A stretch of 5,652 bases of DNA from Bacteroidales bacterium (GTDB lineage: Bacteria; Bacteroidota; Bacteroidia; Bacteroidales; UBA3824). A program made the translations under genes and the position numbers. Positions 1 to 5,366 of this stretch are shown here, one piece after another. The notes under the pieces were generated by a model, which worked only from the letters and a program-made list of their open reading frames with translations, ran no database searches and was not told the origin of the DNA. The first letter of the stretch is position 1, and the number at the start of each line of letters is the position of its first letter. The stretch is from positions 1 to 5,652 of the forward strand of contig JAEEXW010000212.1 in the NCBI GenBank assembly GCA_016287995.1, in the 5' to 3' direction.

Positions 1-1
1 T

Positions 2-1003
2 ATTACAACCTGCGTGGCGGTTGCGATTATTTTGGAAAACCCGTTTGAGTATTTTATAATGCAGTTTATTGCTGGATATTTTCTGTTGATGAGTTACGAA
101 AAACTCAACCGCCGGAGTCAGACGTTTCTTACCTCGGTGATTTGTTTCTTTATTTATAGCCTTGTTTATATCAGTTATCAACTGTTTCATACCGGCATAA
201 TTGACGAGATAAATTGGAAAATAATCGCTCTTCTTGCTATGAATAGTATTTTGTTGCTTGTGTCTTATCCGCTAATTTATTTATTTGAAAAGACTTTTGG
301 CTTGTTGAGTGATGTTACGCTTATTGAACTTGCTGATAGTAATCGTCCGCTTTTAAGACGTTTGGCAGAAGAGGCTCCCGGAACTTTTCAACATTGTATG
401 CAGGTTGCTAACTTGGCTGAGGCGGCTATTTTCAAAATCGGCGGCAATCCGCATCTTGCGCGTACAGGCGCACTTTATCACGACATTGGAAAACTTACTT
501 CGCCTATGTATTTTACTGAAAATCAGGTAACGGGAATCAATCCGCATGACAAACTCGACTACTTGAAAAGCGCGGAAATTATTATCAACCACGTTATAAA
601 AGGCGTTACGATAGCAAAAGAATATCAGTTGCCGACCCAAATAATTGATTTTATAAAAACTCACCACGGCACTTCAAAAGCGGGATATTTTTACGCTATG
701 TACAAAAAAGAGCACCCTGAGGAAAACTGCGACGAAAAATTCACTTATCCGGGACCCAGACCTATCAACAAGGAAAATGCTGTTGTTATGATGGCGGATT
801 CTATTGAGGCGGCTTCGAGAAGTCTTAAAAAATACGACACCGAAACCATCGGAAATCTTGTTGAAAACATTGTAAATAATCAGATTGCTAACAAGCAGTT
901 TGATAATACTAACCTGACTTTCAAGGATATAGACACCGTGAAAGAATTGTTTAAAGAGAAGTTACGAAATATTTACCATGCAAGAATAGAATATCCAAAA
1001 TAA
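2..1003 (+). CDS. pgpH: PgpH-family 7TM-HD membrane phosphodiesterase (c-di-AMP), C-terminal part, 5' truncated by window
   Basis: The frame is open to the left edge, so the 5' end lies outside; an in-frame GTG at 14 is probably an internal Val. The visible 333 residues, counted from the codon at position 2, start with the last membrane helices of a 7TM region (roughly residues 15-30, 41-62 and 70-95). A cytoplasmic HD domain follows. Its metal ligands are all visible: H131 in FQHCMQVANLAEAA, H160-D161 in YHDIGK, H197 in INHVIKG, H221-H222 in THHGT and D266 in MMADSIEAASRS. The linker motifs ENQ, NPHDKL and YPGPRP are typical of PgpH rather than of other HD proteins. Known members hydrolyse cyclic di-AMP to pApA at the inner membrane, so this protein probably lowers c-di-AMP; the substrate is inferred from the family. 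The N-terminal extracellular 7TMR-HDED region is not in the window. The stop codon touches the terminator hairpin. Confidence 0.93.
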   Translation: MTTCVAVAIILENPFEYFIMQFIAGYFLLMSYEKLNRRSQTFLTSVICFFIYSLVYISYQLFHTGIIDEINWKIIALLAMNSILLLVSYPLIYLFEKTFGLLSDVTLIELADSNRPLLRRLAEEAPGTFQHCMQVANLAEAAIFKIGGNPHLARTGALYHDIGKLTSPMYFTENQVTGINPHDKLDYLKSAEIIINHVIKGVTIAKEYQLPTQIIDFIKTHHGTSKAGYFYAMYKKEHPEENCDEKFTYPGPRPINKENAVVMMADSIEAASRSLKKYDTETIGNLVENIVNNQIANKQFDNTNLTFKDIDTVKELFKEKLRNIYHARIEYPK

Positions 1004-1033
1004 AAAAACGGGGCTTAATGCTCCGTTTTTTTT
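1002..1033 (+). terminator. Hairpin terminator between convergent pgpH and pyrI
   Basis: A-run 1002-1008 plus CGGGGC (1009-1014) pairs across the 5-nt loop TTAAT with GCTCCG (1020-1025) plus the T-run 1026-1033. On the + transcript all six core positions pair (one is G-U) and eight U residues follow, a standard Rho-independent terminator for pgpH. On the - transcript the G-U becomes an A-C mismatch, and a seven-U run follows, so it can also end pyrBI transcripts but should be weaker there. The pyrI stop codon (1032-1034) is embedded in the T-run. Confidence 0.85.
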
Positions 1034-1487
1034 ATATGATTACAAAATGTTCTTGGTCGGTAACTTTGCCGCAGTAGTCGCATTTGAGAGCGGGCGGCGT
1101 TTTTGATACGACGGTAAATTTTGTCGGCATGGGTTCGGCGTTTGTTATGCACTTGGGATTCATGCACTTGCAGATTCCTTTGATTTTTTCGGGAAGTTCT
1201 ACCGTGCGTTTTTCTGCAACCTCATAATTTTTGATTATGTTGAGGTTGGCGTTAGGGGCTAAAAGCGCGATTTTGTCGATTTCGCTGTCTTCAAAAAAAC
1301 GGTCTGAAATCTTGATAATCGCTTTTTTGCCGAGTTTTTTGCTGTCGAGGTTCGTGCCGAAAGTTACCTGATTTTCAACACTTTCGAGTTTTAATATTTT
1401 GACAACTTTAAACAAATCCTGCGCGGGTATGTGGTCTATCACTGTACCGTCTTTTATTGCGTTGACTTTTAATTCTGACTTGTCCAT
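1032..1487 (-). CDS. pyrI: Aspartate carbamoyltransferase regulatory chain PyrI
   Basis: This 151-residue protein, close to the 153 residues of the E. coli chain, is the allosteric subunit of aspartate carbamoyltransferase, the first committed step of pyrimidine synthesis. The N-terminal nucleotide-binding domain shows GTVIDHIPAQ (D18, H19), K59 in IIKIS and K93 in NYEVAEK, matching E. coli effector residues D19, H20, K60 and K94. The C-terminal zinc domain has C108-x4-C113 and C136-x2-C139, with CITNAEP between the pairs as in the family. The zinc domain normally contacts PyrB to build the c6r6 dodecamer. The start is well fixed: an in-frame TGA lies four codons upstream of the ATG. It follows pyrB by 36 nt and is probably co-transcribed. 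The spacer is an ATG-bearing heptamer repeat and no Shine-Dalgarno is visible. Intact effector and zinc residues suggest a functional, nucleotide-regulated chain; this is inference. Confidence 0.96.
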   Translation of the reverse strand: MDKSELKVNAIKDGTVIDHIPAQDLFKVVKILKLESVENQVTFGTNLDSKKLGKKAIIKISDRFFEDSEIDKIALLAPNANLNIIKNYEVAEKRTVELPEKIKGICKCMNPKCITNAEPMPTKFTVVSKTPPALKCDYCGKVTDQEHFVII

Positions 1488-1525
1488 AATTTTAATTCAT
1501 AATGCATAATTCATAATTCATAATT
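1485..1525 (-). repeat. AATTATG heptamer repeat in the pyrB-pyrI spacer
   Basis: Read on the + strand, the 7-mer CATAATT occurs at 1519-1525, 1512-1518 and 1505-1511, with a variant CATAATG at 1498-1504. A further CATAATT at 1485-1491 follows six intervening bases and contains the pyrI start codon. On the coding (-) strand each unit gives AATTATG or its variant, so four extra ATGs precede the true start. The array overlaps the pyrB stop codon (1524-1526). Because 7 is not a multiple of 3, the ATGs cycle through frames, and each opens only a short frame (2 to 12 codons). Confidence 0.85.
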
Positions 1526-2435
1526 ATTTTTTTAAGCCCAAAACGTATGAAATTACAGCCTGACGCGCAAAAACGCCGTTCAAAGCCTGCTCAAAATAAT
1601 ACGCTTTCGGATTCGGGTCTACATCTTGCGAAATCTCGTTGACACGCGGTAGCGGGTGAAGAATTTTCATCGTCGGCTTTGTGGTTTCAAGCATGGAATT
1701 ATGCAAAATGTAAAGGTCTTTTGTCTTTTCATATTCCATCAAATCTTGAAATCTTTCCCTCTGAACCCTTGTCATATAAATGATGTCAGCCTCAGAGATT
1801 ATGTCCGTAAATTGCTCGTGCTGATAATATTTGACCTTTTTTTCGTCAAGAAAATCAAGATATTCTTGCGGCATTCTGAGTTTTGGGTGCGAGATGAAAT
1901 TGAATGTCGGATTAAAAGGCGACATCGCTTGAACAAGCGAATGAACTGTCCGTCCGTATTTTAAGTCGCCGACCATAAAGATATTTATGTTGTCCAAACG
2001 TCCCTGCGTTTTTTTGATTGAATACATATCCAAGAGCGTTTGGGTCGGGTGTTGATTTGCACCGTCGCCGGCATTAATCACGGGGACGGTTGCAACCTCG
2101 CTCGCATAACGCGAACTGCCCTCTAACGGGTGGCGCATAACTATCAAGTCGCAGTAATTAGACACTATTCGGATAGTGTCTTTCAGGGTTTCGCCTTTTG
2201 AAACGCTCGAAATGTTGGGGTCGGAAAAACCGATTACACGCCCGCCCATGCGGTTGATTGCGCTTTCAAACGAAAGTCTCGTGCGGGTAGAGGGTTCAAA
2301 AAACAATGTCGCAACAACCTTGCCGTCAAGGAGATGCGGTTGTGGGTTGTTTTCCAATTCATTTGCGATTTCCAATATTCTGACAATTTCCTCGGTGGAA
2401 AAATCAGTAATTGATATCAGACTTTTTCTTTCCAT
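1524..2435 (-). CDS. pyrB: Aspartate carbamoyltransferase catalytic chain PyrB
   Basis: This 303-residue cytoplasmic enzyme condenses carbamoyl phosphate with L-aspartate to N-carbamoyl-aspartate. The carbamoyl-phosphate site is seen in FFEPSTRTRLSFE (S49-T50-R51-T52-R53). The lysine loop is SSVSKGETL (S76, K80, donated between subunits in the family). R101, H130 and Q133 of HPTQTLLDMY, R162 of GDLKYGRTVHSL, R223-Q225 of TRVQRER and the HPLPR loop (260-264) match E. coli active-site residues. The frame stays open 30 codons further upstream, but that stretch is hydrophobic and unlike the family, and it contains the likely promoter. The ATG giving MERKSLISI at 2435 is therefore the start. No Shine-Dalgarno is seen. 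pyrI follows 36 nt downstream, giving the usual pyrBI pair. The predicted leader is about 17 nt, which leaves no room for a pyrimidine attenuator or PyrR hairpin. Confidence 0.96.
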   Translation of the reverse strand: MERKSLISITDFSTEEIVRILEIANELENNPQPHLLDGKVVATLFFEPSTRTRLSFESAINRMGGRVIGFSDPNISSVSKGETLKDTIRIVSNYCDLIVMRHPLEGSSRYASEVATVPVINAGDGANQHPTQTLLDMYSIKKTQGRLDNINIFMVGDLKYGRTVHSLVQAMSPFNPTFNFISHPKLRMPQEYLDFLDEKKVKYYQHEQFTDIISEADIIYMTRVQRERFQDLMEYEKTKDLYILHNSMLETTKPTMKILHPLPRVNEISQDVDPNPKAYYFEQALNGVFARQAVISYVLGLKK

Positions 2436-2458
2436 AAAACTGATTTTATTAGATAAGG

Positions 2459-2491
2459 CAAAGTTAAAAAAAAATATTGACACTCGGCAAA
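2459..2491 (-). promoter_or_regulatory. Putative Bacteroidota-type promoter for pyrBI
   Basis: On the minus strand TAACTTTG (2466-2459) matches the TAnnTTTG -7 consensus of Bacteroidota sigma-ABfr exactly. TTTG (2491-2488) lies 21 nt upstream, near the usual 19-20 nt spacing of the -33 element. Both boxes sit in a repeated heptamer CTTTGCC. Transcription would begin near 2452, giving a leader of about 17 nt before the pyrB ATG. It is a consensus match by eye, without transcript evidence. Confidence 0.6.
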
Positions 2492-2511
2492 GAAATATCG
2501 CGAAAAAATTA

Positions 2512-2519
2512 TAAATTTG
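2512..2519 (+). promoter_or_regulatory. Putative -7 element for the vapBC-led transcript
   Basis: TAAATTTG matches TAnnTTTG and lies 23 nt before the vapB ATG, predicting a start near 2526 and a leader of about 17 nt of almost pure A/T. No TTG is seen at the -33 distance, so the match is weaker than the pyrB promoter. A small palindrome TCGCGA (2498-2503) lies just upstream and could be part of an autorepressor site, but this is speculative. Confidence 0.45.
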
Positions 2520-2542
2520 CAGCATAAAAAAAAATTAAAAAT

Positions 2543-2782
2543 ATGGAAATTTCAGTGGACAGCCTTTGGGCTAAGGCTCAGTATCTTACTTCTGATGAAA
2601 AAATCGCTTTGTCAAATTTGCTTCTGGAAAGTGTTTTTAAATCCGAAGAAGAGCGTAAAAAATATGCTGCCGAAAAAATAGACCGTTTTTTCGGCGGTTG
2701 GAGTTCTGACGAACGTACAACGGAAGAAATAATGGAACAAATACGGAACGGTCGAACAAAAAATACTTATCCGCAACTTTGA
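2543..2782 (+). CDS. VapB-like antitoxin of a type II toxin-antitoxin pair
   Basis: This is a small, charged 79-residue protein. The N-terminal half (about residues 7-33) contains LTSDEKIALSNLLLES, resembling the helical N-terminus of addiction-module antitoxins (LS-x-EEK-x-x-L-x-x-x-LLDSL pattern). The C-terminal part, FFGGWSSDERTTEEIMEQIRNGRT, resembles the toxin-wrapping tail (Gx-W-x-x-D-x-x-x-E-E-I-x-x-x-I-x-x-x-R) found in antitoxins paired with PIN toxins. The PIN gene begins one base after its TGA stop (TGATATG), which suggests translational coupling and supports the pairing. In such pairs the antitoxin blocks the toxin RNase and often represses its own promoter; no separate DNA-binding fold (AbrB or ribbon-helix-helix) is obvious here. 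Local base composition is AT-richer than pyrB. Exact family (DUF2281-like or TIGR02574-like) is uncertain. Confidence 0.8.
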   Translation: MEISVDSLWAKAQYLTSDEKIALSNLLLESVFKSEEERKKYAAEKIDRFFGGWSSDERTTEEIMEQIRNGRTKNTYPQL

Positions 2783-2783
2783 T

Positions 2784-3206
2784 ATGCAAAAATTTAAATA
2801 TCTTTTGGATACTTCCACTTGCATAGAACTTTTGCGAGGAAATAAAAATGTCCGTCAGTTTTGTATTGAATACAGTCAGTTATGTTGTATTTCGGAAATA
2901 ACTGCAATAGAATTGTATTACGGTGCTTACAATGCTCCGCCGAAGTATCAGAAACAGGAACTGCTAAAAGCGGAAATGCTTATTGAATCTTATAAAAAAA
3001 TAGGTATTGATAATATTGCCGGTGCTTTTTGTCATGAAAAAATCAGGCTTGAAACTTCGGGTGAAATTATTGAAGATTTTGATTTGATGATAGGTGTTTC
3101 CGCGCGGGAAAACAATTTGATTGTAGTAACGCATAATGTTAAACATTTTTGCAGAATTGACAATTTAGTTGTGGAAGATTGGACTGATAAAAAAATTGAT
3201 TTTTAA
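2784..3206 (+). CDS. vapC: PIN-domain toxin, VapC family ribonuclease
   Basis: This 140-residue protein has the usual VapC length and order of motifs. The first acid is D9 in YLLDTSTCIELLRG, the second is E43 in ITAIELYYGA, the third is D100 in DFDLMIGVSA, and the closing motif is VTHNVKHF (T116, N118) before a typical VEDW end. These are the Mg2+/Mn2+-binding residues of PIN ribonucleases, so the nuclease looks intact. Family members cleave tRNA, rRNA or mRNA; the target cannot be told from sequence. The ATG lies one base after the antitoxin stop. A sample of 300 bases of the gene (2821-3120) is about 35% G+C, against roughly 40-45% in sampled lines of the flanking rhomboid, aminotransferase and pyrB genes, consistent with acquisition. 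The stop codon is only 4 nt before the rhomboid start. Confidence 0.9.
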   Translation: MQKFKYLLDTSTCIELLRGNKNVRQFCIEYSQLCCISEITAIELYYGAYNAPPKYQKQELLKAEMLIESYKKIGIDNIAGAFCHEKIRLETSGEIIEDFDLMIGVSARENNLIVVTHNVKHFCRIDNLVVEDWTDKKIDF

Positions 3207-3210
3207 AGCA

Positions 3211-3852
3211 ATGACATTCACCACACTTATAATAATTGCGACATGTGTTGTTTCGTTAGCGGCCTTTGAGAGGGACAGCCTTTTGCCCGATAGTCTGCGC
3301 CGTCCGGAATGGACGGAAAAAATGAAATTCAACGCTTATTTAATCTGTCATGAAAAACAATATGTCAGACTTTTTGGTTATGGTTTTATTCATGCCGACC
3401 TTTGGCATTTGGTTTTCAATATGTTGACTTTGTATTTTTTTGGCGGATATTTGGAGTCTGCATTTTCGGTTGTCAGCGGTTCCGAAAAAACGGGAAAACT
3501 TCTTTTTCTTGCCTTATACCTTTCGGCTTTGCCAATGTCTGTGATAGTTGACTTGTTTAGACACAAGGACAATCCGCTTTATAATGCTGTCGGGGCTTCG
3601 GGTGCTGTTTCGGCAGTGCTGTTTGCCGTGATTTTGTTTAATCCGTCTATTCCGATAAGTTTTATGTTTATTCCGATTCCTATTCCGGGGTGGATTTTCG
3701 GACTTTTGTATTTGGCGTACTGCGTCTACATGGACAAAAGGGGAAGGGACAACATTGGTCATTCGGCGCATTTTGCGGGGGCGGTTTACGGATTTTTGTT
3801 TCCGCTGATAATCAACCCGTCAACGATAAATATATTTTTGAAGAATTTTTAA
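3211..3852 (+). CDS. Rhomboid-family intramembrane serine protease
   Basis: This 213-residue inner-membrane protein has about six membrane helices (roughly 3-18, 64-80, 98-114, 125-143, 148-172 and 182-202), the minimal bacterial rhomboid core. All signature residues are visible: H61, H66 and N70 in HADLWHLVFNM (oxyanion/helix 2 motif), catalytic S130 in VGASGAVSA and catalytic H187 in GHSAHFAG. It should cleave transmembrane substrates within the bilayer; the substrate is unknown. The ATG at 3211 is chosen because helix 1 begins at once and it sits 4 nt after the vapC stop. An in-frame ATG at 3169 would add 14 residues and overlap vapC. No Shine-Dalgarno is seen, and translation may be coupled to vapC. 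The aminotransferase-like gene follows after 10 nt. Confidence 0.93.
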   Translation: MTFTTLIIIATCVVSLAAFERDSLLPDSLRRPEWTEKMKFNAYLICHEKQYVRLFGYGFIHADLWHLVFNMLTLYFFGGYLESAFSVVSGSEKTGKLLFLALYLSALPMSVIVDLFRHKDNPLYNAVGASGAVSAVLFAVILFNPSIPISFMFIPIPIPGWIFGLLYLAYCVYMDKRGRDNIGHSAHFAGAVYGFLFPLIINPSTINIFLKNF

Positions 3853-3862
3853 CCGTAAAAAA

Positions 3863-4741
3863 ATGATAATTACTAACCAACAAATTCTTTTAAACGGCCG
3901 TTACCATTCTCAAAACGGAGCGGTCATCAATCTTAACAACCGTGCGTTTTTGTACGGAGACACTATTTCAGAAAGCCTTCACGCTTGTGCGGGGCGGCTT
4001 TGTTTTTTTGAAGAGCATATCGAAAATCTGATTGCTGCGATGAAAATTGCCGGCATGGACATTCCCGAAAAATTCACTACCGGCAGGGACGGTTTCCGCG
4101 AGGAAATTTCCAAAATGTTGGTAAAAAACAAGGTTTTCAAAGGTGCTACTGTAAAAATTATTGTTTTCAGGGGCGAGAGCGACGGCTTTTATCCCGCTAA
4201 CGACGGCGTAGAATACGCGGTAACGATTGATGTTTTGCCTCAGACAGGTTTTGACTTCAACAGAGAAGGCTTGTGGATTTCGGTTTATGACGAGTTCAAA
4301 AAATATCCGTCGCCGTTTTGGAATTTTGACACGCATGAAAATTCGCTTTTGAAACTTCGCGCCATGAAAAGTATGCCTGTTAACGAAAAAGTTGACGACG
4401 TGATTCTTCTTAATCATAACGGCAACTGGGCTGAATCTGTAATTTGCGGTACAATTTTTCTGTTGAAAGATAAAGTTGTTTACACGCCGCCTTTGAGCGA
4501 AGGTGCTCGGGACAGCGTTTTCAGGCGCAAAGTGATTCAGGTTTTAAAAGACGCGGGTTATCAAGTTGAAACAGAAAAGCCAGTTACTCAGGAGTTTGCT
4601 GCAAAAGCGGAAGAGATTTTCTTGGGCAGCGTTTCTACTGGAATCCGTTGGGTTGGGGCTTATAAGAGACGCCGTTTTTATAGAACACTTGGCATGCAGA
4701 CGGCAAACGCTATTAATTTATTGTATCAAAACGCGGAATAA
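3863..4741 (+). CDS. Class IV (PLP fold type IV) aminotransferase-like protein, possibly without the PLP lysine
   Basis: This 292-residue protein has the length and order of the BCAT/D-amino-acid transaminase/aminodeoxychorismate lyase family. NNRAFLYGDTISESL (25-39) corresponds to the N-terminal R-x-F-x-YGD-x-x-FET motif. DDVILLNHNGNWAES (178-192) holds the conserved Glu (E191). TPPLSEGARDSVFRRKV matches the 'TPPL-G-x-R' segment, and EEIFLGSVSTGIRWV (250-264) is the phosphate-binding end. In family members an internal-aldimine Lys sits in a 'K-T/S-x-N' motif before the central helix. The corresponding stretch here, FWNFDTHENSLL (152-163), has no Lys; the next one is K164. The usual F-E-T and S-N-x-F motifs are also altered (S-E-S and G-T-I-F). 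It may be a divergent enzyme or a fold relative with another role, so PabC, IlvE or Dat cannot be assigned. It lies 10 nt after the rhomboid gene and ends in a terminator. Confidence 0.85.
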   Translation: MIITNQQILLNGRYHSQNGAVINLNNRAFLYGDTISESLHACAGRLCFFEEHIENLIAAMKIAGMDIPEKFTTGRDGFREEISKMLVKNKVFKGATVKIIVFRGESDGFYPANDGVEYAVTIDVLPQTGFDFNREGLWISVYDEFKKYPSPFWNFDTHENSLLKLRAMKSMPVNEKVDDVILLNHNGNWAESVICGTIFLLKDKVVYTPPLSEGARDSVFRRKVIQVLKDAGYQVETEKPVTQEFAAKAEEIFLGSVSTGIRWVGAYKRRRFYRTLGMQTANAINLLYQNAE

Positions 4742-4766
4742 GAATATTTTTTTCGCGTTTTTTTTT
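4728..4766 (+). terminator. Terminator at the convergent end of the aminotransferase-like gene and yqgE
   Basis: AAAACGCG (4728-4735) pairs perfectly with CGCGTTTT (4754-4761), followed by more T to 4766. The 18-nt A/T-rich loop can form a small inner stem AATA/TATT (4737-4740 with 4745-4748). The hairpin overlaps the stop codon of the + gene (4739-4741) and its T-run reaches the yqgE stop (4765-4767). The T-run is much longer on the + transcript, so it mainly serves the + genes. Confidence 0.7.
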
Positions 4767-5358
4767 AGTTTAGCAGTGGGTCTGACGGAAGGTTTTCCCA
4801 AAGTTTGTATCTGCCGCCGAGTTTTTTTACCGCTTCGCCCCAAACATCTGAATGATAGTCCATTATGGTTTCTTTGTCTAAGTTGCCGACTATCCAGAAT
4901 TTGGATTGAATTTCTCTTTCGAGTTGATGCGACGACCAGCCTGCACAGCCGAGAAAGAATCTGACATCTTTTGTAGATGCTTCGCCGGAATCGATTTTAT
5001 CTCTGACTGCTTTGTAGTCGCCGCCCAGATATATTCCGTCGGCGATTTCTATGGAGTTAGGGATTACCTGAGGTCCTAATGTGTGAATGTAAAGTATTCT
5101 GTTAATCGCGACAGGTCCGCCAAACGAAAGTTCAAACGGCAAAACGCCTATTATCTTGAAAAACGGATTTCTTTCAATGTCTACCCGCTTATTCAGGATA
5201 AATCCCATTGTGCTGTTTTCCGAGTGGTCAACGATGTAGACCACTGATTTTTTGAAAATCATGTCGGAGGCAAAAGGTTCTGAAATCAAAACCCTGCCTT
5301 TTTTGGGATTCAGCCAATTTTCGCCTATTTTTAGCAAACCGTCGTTTGTTTTTTTCAT
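4765..5358 (-). CDS. yqgE: YqgE/AlgH family protein (DUF179)
   Basis: This 197-residue protein of the YqgE/AlgH family has length as expected. Family motifs in order are GRVLISEPF (21-29), MGFILNK (51-57), FGGPV (79-83), GIYLGGD (108-114), FLGCAGWSSHQLEREI (135-150, the most diagnostic block) and the C-terminal PSDPLLN. No signal peptide or membrane helix is apparent, so it is probably cytoplasmic. Members are widespread but biochemically uncharacterised; the 'AlgH transcriptional regulator' label rests on a genetic link in Pseudomonas and no DNA-binding motif is visible here. The gene begins 8 nt after the stop of the upstream poly-Asn protein and is likely co-transcribed with it. The leader before the ATG (AAACAAAAAT) is A-rich without a Shine-Dalgarno sequence. 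It converges on the aminotransferase-like gene, with only 23 nt between the two stop codons. Confidence 0.93.
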   Translation of the reverse strand: MKKTNDGLLKIGENWLNPKKGRVLISEPFASDMIFKKSVVYIVDHSENSTMGFILNKRVDIERNPFFKIIGVLPFELSFGGPVAINRILYIHTLGPQVIPNSIEIADGIYLGGDYKAVRDKIDSGEASTKDVRFFLGCAGWSSHQLEREIQSKFWIVGNLDKETIMDYHSDVWGEAVKKLGGRYKLWENLPSDPLLN

Positions 5359-5366
5359 ATTTTTGT

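Noticed and set aside
1485..1525. Heptamer repeat as a CRISPR array or iteron-type origin
   Set aside because: Units are 7 bp and head-to-tail without spacers, there are no cas or replication genes nearby, and the array lies inside the pyrBI operon.
2436..2525. Possible 30-residue N-terminal extension of PyrB starting at 2525
   Set aside because: The stretch is hydrophobic and unlike the PyrB family, makes the protein longer than usual, and contains the promoter-like boxes; the ATG at 2435 gives the normal family N-terminus.
3169..3210. Alternative rhomboid start at 3169 overlapping vapC
   Set aside because: It adds 14 residues before the first helix and overlaps the vapC end; the ATG at 3211 sits 4 nt after the vapC stop and leads directly into helix 1. 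It is not excluded, only less likely.
3833..3840. TATTTTTG as a promoter -7 box for the aminotransferase-like gene
   Set aside because: It fits TAnnTTTG, but no TTG lies at the -33 distance, it is inside the rhomboid coding end, and such A/T-rich matches are expected by chance.
3968..4417. 149-codon open frame on the minus strand opposite the aminotransferase-like gene
   Set aside because: It is fully antisense to a gene with clear family motifs, and its translation shows no recognisable domain; it looks like a codon-bias shadow.
4566..4964. 132-codon plus-strand frame spanning the end of the aminotransferase-like gene and the yqgE 3' end
   Set aside because: It overlaps two well-supported genes and the terminator between them, and has a Cys/Arg/Phe-rich composition typical of a spurious frame.
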